Source: Ancistrus triradiatus (taxonomy: Eukaryota; Chordata; Actinopteri; Siluriformes; Loricariidae). From it: a DNA stretch of 64,000 nt. The DNA lies in contig JAJAGP010000940.1 in assembly GCA_025084515.1 (NCBI GenBank), forward strand, positions 186,001 through 250,000, written 5' to 3'. Positions within the stretch are counted from its first letter, which is position 1; every line of letters starts with the position of its first letter. The notes beneath the pieces were generated by a model. The model was not told where the DNA came from and ran no database searches. It saw nothing but the letters and a program-made list of their open reading frames with translations. Shown here piece after piece: positions 21,931 to 32,240 of this stretch. The position numbers were made by a program, and so were the translations under genes.

Positions 21931-22544
21931 CTGACAGCTTCTCCATGTGCTTCAGAAAGAAAGCCTGGGTAATATGGGTGTTCGATATTGGCATTTCTGA
22001 GATGTTAGTGATAATGATAATAAGACAGTACTTTGCCAGTGTATATCTTGGGTGTAATCTATTCAAAAGTTGTTTGAACCTATATCTCTCAATCGCCTGA
22101 ATTGGCACCATCTTTATGCAATGTCATTGGTGACAACATTTGTTAGGCCTGTCCCAATCATGAAACTTTAGATTAGTTGTCATATAAGTAATTGCGATTA
22201 ACGATTGAATTGTCTGTTCACTGAACACAACTAATGAAGTACAAGCCTAAAGTGACCGAACAGCCACTTTGCTTACTAGCCATGCTTGATTGGCAGCTAA
22301 TGCTGATTACTGTCAAAATGATGGACTGCATTTATATGCAGCCAAAAACTCACAAATGCCTACAAATATACAAAAATAAAACCCCAAAGCATGACAAAAG
22401 TGCAAATATCAGCAAAAAAATCTCATTCTGCTAGCATACATGCCAAAAATATGGAATTAACTACACAACTAACAAATACCCCAACATTACTCACTCATGT
22501 TACATGTTACCAAGTTAGAAGTTCAAACTGTTTTTGTTTTTGTA

Positions 22545-22925
22545 AAACAAAAGCAAATATGATAAACACCATACTAATACCCATATTTTGGGTGTAAGTT
22601 TTGCTGTCCACAGTTATTTGACTAGTGTACAATTCTATGGGTGATATTACGACTGTGTTCCAATCTGAAGTTTCTGCTCTAGGTAAGAAGCATTTTTGGG
22701 CAACTTGTGAGGAAACTTCCATTCAGTAGGCCATATTTGTAAGCAACATTATAAATCCTAATTTTCATTATCATCCCATAAAATGTATTGACAGTATGAT
22801 TAAAAATGTCTCTGAACTCTGAAATTCTTGGTTCCTGTAAAGTTCTCTGGATAATAAATAGGTTGCTACAGTATCTGAAGTTTCTGTTACTGAAACTTTC
22901 TCCAAAATCCACCTGGTCCCTGTTA
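22545..22925 (-). repeat. inverted repeat, right arm
   Basis: Reverse-complement partner of 18210-18600, with about 4 kb between the arms. The pair lies wholly inside intron C-D, so a transcript could fold into a long imperfect duplex. Confidence 0.85.
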
Positions 22926-23234
22926 TGTCTCAGTGACTGCATTTACTGCTTTCTGTTATTCAAACTTGGTAATTACTACACCCAGTTCACATTCTTCTTG
23001 TTGCTGAAACCTACCAACTGTGGAAAATTACTGTAATCCTACATAATTATGATCATTCCAGTTATTGTGATCATCTTAAACAACTCCGATTAGACGATTA
23101 TGTAATAATTATGACAGCCCTAGCATTTGTTAGGTGTTGCCATCTGTTGCTTTTCTTGTCTTAAGGCACTTTTTTTTTTATTCCACTAAGGTTTGCTGAG
23201 TGTGTTTTTGTGCTGGTTAAAACCTGTCATGGAC

Positions 23235-23935
23235 AGCTGATTCCAGTTTGTCATAATATCAACCTTAGGTTATGTGCCCAAATCCTTTAAGTCTGCCGTT
23301 ATCAAACCACTGATTCAAAAAGCCAATCTTGACCCTTGTGTGATATCTAATTATAGATTTCAAATCTACCGTTTCTGTCCAAAATCTTAGAAAAAGCCGT
23401 CTATCAGCAGCTCTGTAGTTACCTCCGAAGGAATTAAATTTATGAAACATTTCAGTCTGGCTTCAGGCCCCATCATAGTACTGAAACAGCATTACTTAGG
23501 GTACTTAATGACTTGTTAATGTCCTCAGATAAGGGATGTGTTTCTTTTCTTGTTCTGTTAGATTTAAGTGCAGCATTTGACACTATAGATCATGATGTTT
23601 TACTAAACAGACTAGAAAATACTGTAGGTATTAAGGGGATCAGCACTTTCTTTGGTTTAAATGCTACTGTAACTGACCGGTACCAGTTTTGTTCATATAA
23701 ATAATCTCAGATCTAAGCTCTCAAAAGTGAAGTATGGCGTGCCTCAGGGGTCAGTGCTTGGCCCGCTTTTATTCTCTCTGTACATGCTGCCACTAGGCTC
23801 AGTTTTATTCCGTAAACATGGCATTAGTTTCCAACTGCTATGCAGATGATTACACAGCTTCTTTTTATACATATCAGCCAAACCTAATGACAGCCCTTAC
23901 AATCAACCAAAATCGAAGTCATGTCTGACCTGCCT
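23235..23935 (+). mobile_element. LINE (CR1/L2-type) reverse transcriptase fragment, decayed
   Basis: Plus-strand frames together spell a relic of the reverse transcriptase: YVPKSFKSAVIKPLIQKANL, a FQSGFRPHHSTETALLRVL-like run, [38 protein letters not shown] and LPLGSV. Several frameshifts and stops interrupt it, and the FADD-type catalytic region is not intact. It may belong to the same insertion as the tail at 24535-24752, split by the block at 23935-24400. Confidence 0.85.
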
Positions 23936-24375
23936 GCCTTGTCCGCTTGCCGGGAGTGTCGGGTGGGCGGTCCCCTGGCTGAAACTAGGCTTGGGGGGTC
24001 CTCTGTGATCTTGACTCATGCACCTTGCCTTTAGAATAAGGGCAGAGCTGGGGGTTCATAGTCAAAGAGTCTTTATGGTGATCAGAGACGGTTGGGTATG
24101 CATGTCTTTTCCTGCCCGCTCGTGGGGTTTTGCCAATGTCTCATGTGATCCCTCTTGGCTGTGTTTCCTTCCAGTTCTCCTCTTTCTAGCTTTCTAGCTA
24201 TGCTGCTATAGCTAATGCTGCCGGGGTCTCATGCTACACTTGGCATCAGTGATTGACATGGCATCAGTGATTGTTAATAAACACTGTGCTCTTAATCAAT
24301 AACTAATTACATTTTCTGTTTTCTCTCCAAGCTGTGTTCCGGCAGTTCCGGCCCCACACATGATGTTCATCTGAT
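23935..24375 (+). repeat. unidentified block splitting a LINE, LTR-like
   Basis: A GC-richer segment (GGGAGTGTCGGGTGGGCGG) with AATAAA at about 24276 and a CCGGCAGTTCCGGCCCC end. It lies between LINE coding sequence and LINE tail. The layout (internal poly(A) signal, abrupt flanks, CATG on both sides) hints at a solo LTR, but the ends do not show clean TG...CA, so the call is weak. Confidence 0.3.
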
Positions 24376-24394
24376 GGAGCTCCACTGTGCATAA

Positions 24395-24541
24395 TTCACA
24401 TTTTATTCGACCATGACTCCATGACTTTAGTTCGCTCTTAGATTTATCATCATACCCGGCCACTTAATGTCGATGTGAATACTTCTCATTTTATTCAAAC
24501 TTTGACTCCATGACTGTAGTTCGCTCTTAGATTTATCATCT
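24395..24541 (+). repeat. tandem duplication of about 75-80 bp before the LINE tail
   Basis: The words CATTTTATTC, GACTCCATGACT and TAGTTCGCTCTTAGATTTAT occur twice, once near 24398-24452 and once near 24489-24540. Two imperfect units. Confidence 0.75.
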
Positions 24542-24752
24542 ACGCCGCCCAAGGAGGTTGGGTCCCTTTTTGAGTCTTGGTCCTCCCAAGGTTTCTTCCT
24601 AGAACTAGGGAGTTTTTCCTTGCCACTGTCGCCCTAGGCTTGCTCAATTTGGGATTGGACGTAGTTATTAGGAGATAATCTAAACTTGTAAAGTTGCTTT
24701 GAGACAATGCTCCAGTGTAAAAAGCGCTATATAAATAAATCTGACTTGACTT
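24535..24752 (+). mobile_element. LINE 3' tail
   Basis: GGTTTCTTCCTAGAACTAGG, GTTTTTCCTTGCCACTGTCG, TTGCTTTGAGACAATGCTCC and AAGCGCTATATAAATAAATC, then (TTGAC)n. It is the best preserved tail copy in the window. Confidence 0.85.
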
Positions 24753-24762
24753 GACTTGACTC

Positions 24763-24965
24763 ATAATCAAAGTCAAAGTCAGATTTATTTCTATAGTGTT
24801 TTTTTTACAGTGGAGCATTGTCTCAAAGCACCTTTACAATTTTTTTTGTTGTCTTCTAATATCTAAGGCCAAACCCAAACTGAGCACATTAACATTATAA
24901 CTTGTTATAAGGAAAAAATCATTAGAAGGAAGAATCTTGGGAGGACGAAGACTCAAAAATCTACC
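24763..24965 (-). mobile_element. LINE 3' tail, inverted, tail-to-tail with the previous one
   Basis: Complement of the same tail: AAAGTCAAAGTCAGATTTAT, GGAGCATTGTCTCAAAGCA, TCTTCTAATATCTAAGG. It directly abuts the plus-oriented tail, separated only by about ten bases. Confidence 0.82.
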
Positions 24966-24994
24966 AAACCATCTTGTGTGTCTTAGATGATATA

Positions 24995-26176
24995 CAGTGG
25001 GGCAAAACAGTATTTAGTCAGCCACTGATTGTGTAAGTTCTCCTACTTAGAAAGATGAGAGAGGTCTGTAATTTTCATCATAGGTACACTTCAACTATGA
25101 GAGACAAAATGAGAAAATTTGAGAATTTAATTGTAAATCATGGTGGAAAATAAGTATTTGGTCACCCACAAACAAGCAAGATTTCTGACTCTCACAGACC
25201 TGCAACTTCTTCTTTAAGAAGCTCTTCTGTCCTCCACTTGTTACCTGTATTAATGGCACCTGTTTGACCTCATTATCTGTATGAAAGACACCTGTCCACA
25301 GCCTCAAACAGTCAGACTCCAAACTCAACCATGGCCAAGACCAAAGAGGTGTCGAAGGACACCAGGAAGAAAATTGTAGATCTACACTAGGCTGGGAAGA
25401 GTGAATCTACAATAGGCAAGCAGGTTAAAATCAACAAGCAGAATAAATCAACTGTGGGAGGAATTGTAAAGAAAATGGAAGACATACAAGACCATTGATA
25501 ATGTCTCTCGATCTGGGGCTCCACACAAGATCTCATCCTGTGGGATCAAAATGATTTTGAGAACGGTGAGCAGAAATCCCAGAACTACAAGGAGGGACCT
25601 GATGAATGACCTGCAGAGAGCTGGGACCAAAGTAACAAAGGCTACCATCAGTAACACACTACGTCGAGAGGGACTCAGATCCTGCAGTGCCAGGCCTGCC
25701 CCCTGCTTAAGCCAGTACATGTCCAGGCCTGTCTGAAGTTTGCCAGAGAGCAAATGGATGATCCAGAAGAGGACTGGGAGAATATCATGTGGTCAGATGA
25801 AACAAAAATAGAACTTTTTGGTATAAACTCAACTGGAAGAAGAAGAATGCTGAGTTGCTAAAATTCCTCCAAGCCGGTGTGCAGGACTGATCAACAGTTA
25901 CAGGAAACGTTTAGCTGCAGTTATTGCTGCACAGGGGGGTCACACCAGATACTGAAAAGCAAAGGTTTACATGCTTTTGCCACTCACTAATATGTAATAT
26001 TGGATCATTTTCATCAATAAATAAATGACCAAGTATAATATTTTTGTCTCATTTGTTTAACTGGGTTCTCTTTATATACTTTTAGGACTTGTGTGAAAAT
26101 CTGATGATGTTTTAGGTCATATTTATGCAGAAGTCTAGAAAATTCTAAAGGGTTCACAAACTTTCAAGCTTCACTG
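24995..26176 (+). mobile_element. chimeric Tc1-like transposon: family B 5' part, family A 3' end
   Basis: The left end is the family B terminus (CAGTGGGGCAAAACAGTATT) after a TA. Family B transposase pieces follow from near 25332: MAKTKEVSKD, a stop-broken [43 protein letters not shown], then WSDETKIELFG with the first catalytic Asp intact. At about 25855 the sequence switches to family A, with its final coding part (SYRKRLAAVIAA), 3'UTR and terminus ending CTTTCAAGCTTCACTG before TA. The second and third catalytic motifs are missing from both. Ends from two different families cannot be a normal transposition product. Confidence 0.85.
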
Positions 26177-27272
26177 TAATCCTGACCACATTTGCATATT
26201 CACAGTACAGCTCTTCCTAAACATGCTTTCGTAGGAAACACTGTTAAGCGCTAAAGCGTAAGATTATGGAAAGCTGAAAAAGGTCCTTCACCCTGGAGTC
26301 AAGGTCTTCCTCGTGGCTTTTAACAAGCAAGTCTGCATACGCAGTTTAAAAGTCACTTTGTCGCTGGATTAAAGATAAAAGCCTGGATTTGAGTGTCATT
26401 TGGCAGCAGCGAGCCTCTAATAAGACATTAATGCCTCCTCAGTAATGCGACTGGGACGGATGACGGTCTTGTTCTCCTTCATGTTTTCATATTCCGTTGT
26501 TGTTAAATCTCAGCCTGGTTATGTGAATTGGGGAATGGACGCATTAGCGGCTGAGATGGAGTGAGACAGGAGAATAGGGATTGGTCTGAGTCTTTGGTGA
26601 AACATAAGGCTCATTTATCCTGTATTAGCCTGAGAGCAGCTTAGCTTTGATGTCTGACTCGGATTTAGGAGAAAAGACGAGAGGCAGACATGAGAAACAC
26701 TGGGATTAATTGTTTTCCCCCACTTTTTACCCCTGTCATGTCTGTTAGCTCGGTCCTGCTCATTTACCTTTTGCTTTCCACCAATGCTACAGCATAGGTT
26801 CTAATAATCCAGAACTATCCATTGAATATCATTTGTTGGATGTATGCTAATATTGAGTAGACACACCTTATAAATAGTGATATATATTTCAGTAACACTC
26901 ACAGCTGATAATATGAAGCATACAGTAATCTCTATAAACACACAGGAGTAGTAGAATGGAAGATACCAAACAACAAGTCTTTTTTCTGGTCCAAAACAAA
27001 TGAGATCCAGTCATATTCTCTATAATACTTATTGTTTTATTTAGTATGTATACTATTGTCTAATATGCTATGACTATTCACTAATTCATTATATTCTTCA
27101 TAATATTGTATTCCATTCTTTATTTTAGTCTATATTTTATTATATTTCATATATTTATTATATTTTCTTTAAATATGTTCTCCATTTAAAATATTCAGTA
27201 TCTATAGTCATGATTTAGGCAACTTATATATTCTTACATAAATCATACAATCCTTTGAGACAATCCTCTATT

Positions 27273-27295
27273 GCAGTGGTTCCCAAAATGGGGAC
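27273..27295 (+). repeat. short CAGTGGTTCCCAAAATGGGG repeat end
   Basis: This matches the terminal motif of the fish repeat that has ends near 28036 and 30214. Only one end is identified here, so its extent is unknown. Confidence 0.4.
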
Positions 27296-27439
27296 AAATG
27301 AAAGACGGACAGAATAAATGTAAGATACATAATGCATGTAAATTTTGATTTGTCATTTTGTTTTGTTTAATAAGAAGTTCTGTATGAATTACAGTATTTA
27401 AAATAAATACCAGTGGAGTTTGTAAGCAAAAAGATGTGT

Positions 27440-27535
27440 ACATGTGTGGCGAGGGTTGCATCGGAAAGGGTATCCAGCAAAAACCTGTGCTGAATCTAAT
27501 ATGCGGCGATTCGATGAGGTGACCTCTAACAGCAG
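27440..27535 (+). repeat. LINE 3'UTR-like fragment
   Basis: GCGAGGGTTGCATCGGAAAG, GGTATCCAGC and AAAACCTGTGC followed by ATGCGGCGATTCGATGAGGT resemble a widespread fish LINE (RTE-like) 3' sequence. It is a fragment recognised by wording only. Confidence 0.4.
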
Positions 27536-28323
27536 CATAAGTAAGAGATTCATCACCAAGAAGGAATACGCCAGTCAATGCAAGAACATGGATATACAGG
27601 CAACAGTGCCAGCAGCAAATAAACCATTTACAACTAAGTACAAATAAAATAAAAGCAGAAATACCAAGATTTCAAAGCTGTGACTGGACATTGCCATCAC
27701 ATAACTCATAAGCCATTGTGGAATCGCCATGGTGATACTACAAACTGGCTATGTCACTCCTGCTCCACTCTACTAGCACAGACATGCATGTGTCGTCACC
27801 CTAGCAGTGAATCTACACCAGTGGAAGTGACTACAGTTCGAAGAAACAAATTGGATTTGCTCCCTTGTAGTTTGCAGCGCACACACTCGGGTCTGAAAAT
27901 TGGATTTGAGCTGAAATCCGATTTGCCCTGCAGTCTGAACGTAGTCTTAGTGACGGCTAAATCCTATCATCTCTGCAAGCTGCGATGTTTGTATGGATTT
28001 TGCCCTGTATCCTTCAAACACGATGTCCATGGTGCCAAAACAGGGGTTCCCAACCTTTTTTCCTTGGAGCCCACTTACGAATATCTAAAAAAAAGCTGCG
28101 CTCCCCAGCCTACACGTACACAGACCAAAAGAATAAAGTGATTCATCGCAAATCGTTATTGGCAAAAAATAACATAAAGTATAACATGTATCGTTTCTCT
28201 TGTTTTTTTTTTTTATATACTTTTCTCTTTTGAGTGACAATTTAAGATATTCCAAATATATCTTAATTACTTTTAATACAAAACAATGCTAAACCATTTT
28301 GAAGTAAACAACACATTATTTGA

Positions 28324-28372
28324 ATATTATTATTATTATTATTATTGTTGTTGTTATTGTTGTTGTTAGTAG
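28324..28372 (+). repeat. (ATT)n/(GTT)n compound microsatellite
   Basis: Seven ATT-type units pass into GTTGTT units, inside the MITE-like repeat. Confidence 0.85.
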
Positions 28373-28483
28373 CTGTAATAGTATTCATCATTATTTCTTA
28401 ATTTAATTATTATTATATGTAATAGTTATATATTATATTAACATATATATTAGTGAAAATATATTACATTATATTCCATTATA

Positions 28484-30039
28484 CACTGCTCAAAAAAATA
28501 AAGGGAACACTCAGATAACACATCCTAGATCTGAATGAATGAAATATTCTCATTGAATAATTTGTTCTGTACAAAGTTGAATGTGCTGACAACAAAATCA
28601 CACAAAAATCATCAATGGAAATCAAATTTATTAACCACTGGAGGCCTGGATTTGGAGTCACACACAAAATTAAAGTGGAAAAACACACTACAGGCTGATC
28701 CAACTTTGATGTAATGTCCTTAAAACAAGTTAAAATGAGGCTCAGTATTGTGTGTGGCCTCCACGTGCCTGTATGACCTCCCTACAACGCCTGGGCATGC
28801 TCGTGATGAGGTGGCGGATGGTCTCCTGAGGGATCTCCTCCCAGACCTGGACTAAAGCATCCGCCAATTCTTGGACAGTCTGTGGTGCAACGTAATGCTG
28901 GTGGATGGAGCGAGACATGATGTCCCAGATGTGCTCAATCGGATTCAGGTCTGGGGAACGGGCGGGCCAGTCCATAGCTTCAATGCCTTCATCTTGCAGA
29001 AACTGCTGACACACTCCAGCCACATGAGGTCTAGCATTGTCCTGCATTAGGAGGAACCCAGGGCCAACCGCACGAGCATATGGTCTCACAAGGTCTCATC
29101 TCAGTACCTAATGGCAGTCAGGCTACCTCTGGCGAGCACATGGAGGGCTGTGCGGCCCTCCAAAGAAATGCCACCCCCTCACCATTACTGACCCACTGCC
29201 AAACTGGTCATGCTGAAGGATGCTGCAGGCAGCAGATCGCTCTCCACGGCGTCTCCAGATTCTGTCACGTGCTCAGTGTGAACCTGCTTTCATCTGTGAA
29301 GAGCACAGGGCGCTAGTGGCAAATTTGCCAATCCTGGTGTTCTCTGGCAAATGCCGAGCGTCCTGCACGGTGTTGGGCTGTGAGCACAACCCCCATCTGT
29401 TTACGTCAGGCCCTCGTACCATCCTCATGGAGTCGGTTTCTAACCGTTTGTGCAAACACATGCACATTTGTGGCCTGCTGGAGGTCATGTTGCAGGGCTC
29501 TGGCAGTGCTCCTCCTGTTCCTCCTTGCACAATGGCGGAGGTAGCGGTCCTGCTGCTGGGTTGTTGCCCTCCTACGGCCTCATCCACGTCTCATCCACGC
29601 CTGTCTCCTGGTAGTGCCTCCAGCCTCTGAACACTACGCTGACAGACACAGCAAATCTTCTTGCCACAGCTGACATTGATGTGCCATCATGGATGAGCTA
29701 CACTTCCTGAGCCACTTGTGTGGGTTGTAGAGTTCGTGTCATGCTACCATGAGTGTGAAAGCACCACCAACATTCAAAAGTGACCAAAACATCAGCCAGA
29801 AAGCATAGGTACTGAGAAGTGGTCTGTGGTCCCCACCTGCAGAACCACTCCTTTATTGAGTGTGTCTTGCTAATTGCCAATAATTTCCACCTGTTGTCTA
29901 TTCCATTTGCACAACAGCACGTGAAATTGATTGTCAATCAGTGGTGCTTCCTAAGTGGACAGTTTGATTTCACAGAAGTTTGATTTACTTGGAGTTATAT
30001 TGTGTTGTTTAAGTGTTCCCTTTATGTTTTTGAGCAGTG
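28484..30039 (-). mobile_element. Tc1-like transposon (CACTGCTCAAAAA family), full length, broken
   Basis: Flanked by TA on both sides. Ends CACTGCTCAAAAAAATAAAG and TTATGTTTTTGAGCAGTG form inverted terminal repeats; the body is 1556 bp. The minus strand carries the transposase in pieces: near 29780-29600 an HTH relic, 29587-29273 (NRWGLCSQPNTVQDARHLPE and related frames), and 29089-28742 with GPGFLLMQDNARPHVAGV (second catalytic Asp), WPARSPDLNPIEHIWD (third catalytic acid intact) and the C terminus RRCREVIQARGGHTQY. Frameshifts near 29090 and 29280 and other stops inactivate it. The C-terminal 115 codons are well preserved, so it is fairly young. Confidence 0.92.
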
Positions 30040-30055
30040 TATATTCCATTAAGTG

Positions 30056-30084
30056 TGTTTTTTTTTTTTCTTTTTTTTTTTTTT
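30056..30084 (+). repeat. poly-T tract
   Basis: T run interrupted by one C just after the Tc1 right end. The Lys-rich minus ORF end here is an artefact. Confidence 0.9.
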
Positions 30085-30913
30085 GGTAACAAGAGCAAAT
30101 AGTATTTTGGCAAACTCAGGGTACCAGGGTATCAGAGCAGACAAAGCCTTGCACAACCCCTTTGATGTTTGGTGTCTCCCTGAGGGGGGTTTGGACCCCA
30201 GGTCGGGAGCCATTGGGCTAAAATACTCTTCCAGTGTGACAATCACTGAATTTGTAAAGAATTGTTTTAAATGTTTATCAAGGATGCCAATAAATCTGGA
30301 CTGGCTATACATGTGTACTAAAGTATAATTCGAATCCTACATTATGTACACCCAGCAGCAGAACAGCAAATTTCCAGATTTCATATATTGGTGTATTTTT
30401 ATACTCCATTAACTTTGTACATGGGTCAGCACTCTGAGCTCTGAAATCTGTATCAGAATAAGAAAATGGAGCAGGTCCGTCTTCAGTGTTAGATATAATA
30501 TTACGATTTTAAGAGATCTGATTTGCGTGTGCACTTAATGTTCTGCGCTGAACCTGATGGAGCTGAGAGGGATCTATGATCAGGTCCAGTGGAGGGGATA
30601 AACATCTTTAGTGAGAGTGCTTTAGGACTTGGCGTGTGTGTAAGTGTTATTGCAGCTCTATTCAGCCGACTCTGGAGAGCTCAGTTTGAGCTAAATGCTC
30701 TGCCCTTTTTAAGCCTGGCATTTCTTCCATCTCCGTGCATACAGCTATGACTAGCACTGCTATTGTGTTACTAATAAAAGAAAAAAGAGCTTCTTGATCT
30801 GATACATTTGGCTGGATTGGTCATGATGTGATTATCAGACACTGAGTTATTGCATTGCTGGCTAAATGGACTATTTCATCAGTTTAATGTCTTTCTTTCT
30901 TGTGTCTGTCTAG

Positions 30914-30987
30914 GAATATGACGACGGTTACGGAACAGCCTACGATGACCAAGGGTACGACAACACTTACAGTAACCAAGGACAGAA
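30914..30987 (+). CDS. khdrbs3: khdrbs3 exon D: tyrosine-rich segment
   Basis: A 74-nt exon in phase 0 with 24 codons plus two bases: EYDDGYGTAYDDQGYDNTYS then NQGQ and a split codon. It matches DYDDGYGTAYDEQSYDSYDN of mammalian KHDRBS3, slightly shorter. Tyrosines here are phosphorylation and interaction sites in the family. The acceptor is TAG at 30911-30913 after a good pyrimidine tract; the donor GTAAGC starts at 30988. A GT repeat begins seven bases into the intron. The length is not a multiple of three, so skipping this exon alone would change the C terminus. Confidence 0.95.
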
Positions 30988-30994
30988 GTAAGCA

Positions 30995-31024
30995 TGTGTG
31001 TGTGCGTGTGTGTGTGTGTGTGTG
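30995..31024 (+). repeat. (TG)n run just inside the exon D donor
   Basis: About 15 TG units with one CG, starting seven bases after the GT of the 5' splice site. This is a typical position for CELF or TDP-43 binding effects (family knowledge). Confidence 0.92.
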
Positions 31025-31289
31025 AAGACAGAGCTAGAAATAGATGTCTTTTCTCTAAGCCTCGGTCATCTGAGTGTACTGTATAAATAAAGGGCAGGTC
31101 TGCAGGGAGAGATGGACTATCTGAGTTTATTTATTTATTTATTTAATGCAGCGGTCACATCCAAAGGAGAAACTGAATGACAGTTTTCTGCAACTTCTGG
31201 ATGGATCTAAAGTGATACTAAAAAAAATGAAGCTAAAATGTTTATTAAGGCATTGTTTTTAGTTTTAGATTATACTGTAGGGTCCCTTG

Positions 31290-32240
31290 ATACAGTGGGG
31301 CAAAAAAGTATTTAGTCAGCCACTGATTGTGCAAGTTCTCCGACTTAGAAAGATGAGAGAGGTCTGTCATTTTCATCATAGGTACACTTCAACTATGAGA
31401 GACAAAATGAGAAAAAGAATCCAGGAAATCACATTGTAGGATTTTTAAAGAATTTCATTGTAAATCGTGGTGGAAAATAAGTTTTTGGTCACCCTCAAAC
31501 AAGCAAGATTTCTGGCTCTCACAGACCTGTAACTTCTTCTTTAAGATACTCTTCTGTCCTCCACTCGTTATCTGTATAAAAGACACCTGTCCACAGCCTC
31601 AAACAGTCAGACTCCAAACTCATCCATGGCCAAGACCAAAGAGCTGTCGAAGGACACCAGGAAGAAAATTGTAGACCTGCACCAGGTTGGGAAGAGTGAA
31701 TCTACAATAGGCAAGCAGGTGGGTGTGAATAAATCAACTGTGGGAGCAATTGTAAGACATACAAGACCATTGGTAATCTCCCTTGATCTGGGGCTCCACG
31801 CAAGATCTCATCATGTGGGGTCAAAATGATCATGAGAACGTTAAGTTAAGCAAAAATCCCAGAACTTACACGGAGGGACCTGATGAATGACCTGCAGAGA
31901 GCTGGGACCAAAGTAACAAGGGCTACCATCAGTAACACACAATACACCGAGAAGGGGACTCAGATCCTGCAGGTGCCCAAGGAGTGCCCCCCCTGCTTAG
32001 CCAGTACATGTCCAGGCCCATCTGAAGTTTGCCAGAGAGCATATGGATGATTCGTAAGAGGATTGGGAGAATATCATGTGGTCAGATGAAACCAAAATAA
32101 AACTTTTTGGTTAAAACTCAACTCGTCCTGTTTGGAGGAGGTAGAAGAATGCTGAGTTGCATCCCAAGTACACCATACCTACTGTGAAGCATGGGGGTGG
32201 AAACATCATATTTTAGGGCTGTTTTTCTGCAAAGGGGAAA
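31290..32240 (+). mobile_element. Tc1-like family B transposon, 3'-truncated
   Basis: The left terminus CAGTGGGGCAAAAAAGTATT follows TA. The transposase begins at ATG 31626 (MAKTKELSKDTRKKIVDLHQ, VGKSESTIGKQVGVNKSTVG), then breaks by deletion near 31760. Later frames keep PRTYTEGPDE-like, [16 protein letters not shown] and WSDETKI(K)LFG near 32080-32110, then a KHGGGNIIF-like stretch at which the copy ends (about 32240) before the second catalytic motif. It is inactive. Confidence 0.88.

Larger units (their letters stand above)
28036..30214 (+). mobile_element. short MITE-like repeat split by a Tc1 insertion
   Basis: The left end CAGGGGTTCCCAACCTTTTT (28041) and the right end GGACCCCAGGTCGGGAGCC (about 30192-30210) are imperfect inverted copies (CAG.GGTTCCCAACCT.GGG). 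Between them, once the nested Tc1-like element 28484-30039 is removed, about 620 bp remain, with trinucleotide runs and poly-T. The termini look hAT-like, but I see no clear 8-bp duplication. Confidence 0.5.
6887..30913 (+). other. khdrbs3: khdrbs3 intron C-D (24 kb), transposon-rich
   Basis: The largest intron. Stretches not covered by other entries and without a recognised feature are 9900-10500, 12115-13210, 14000-14590, 18620-19000, 20530-20820, 21200-21800, 21935-22540, 22930-23230, 26180-27270 and 30215-30913. Among them 12340-12730 and 26220-26760 look non-repetitive and of balanced composition, so they are the best places to look for conserved noncoding elements. The acceptor is preceded by TGTCTTTCTTTCTTGTGTC. 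Confidence 0.8.
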
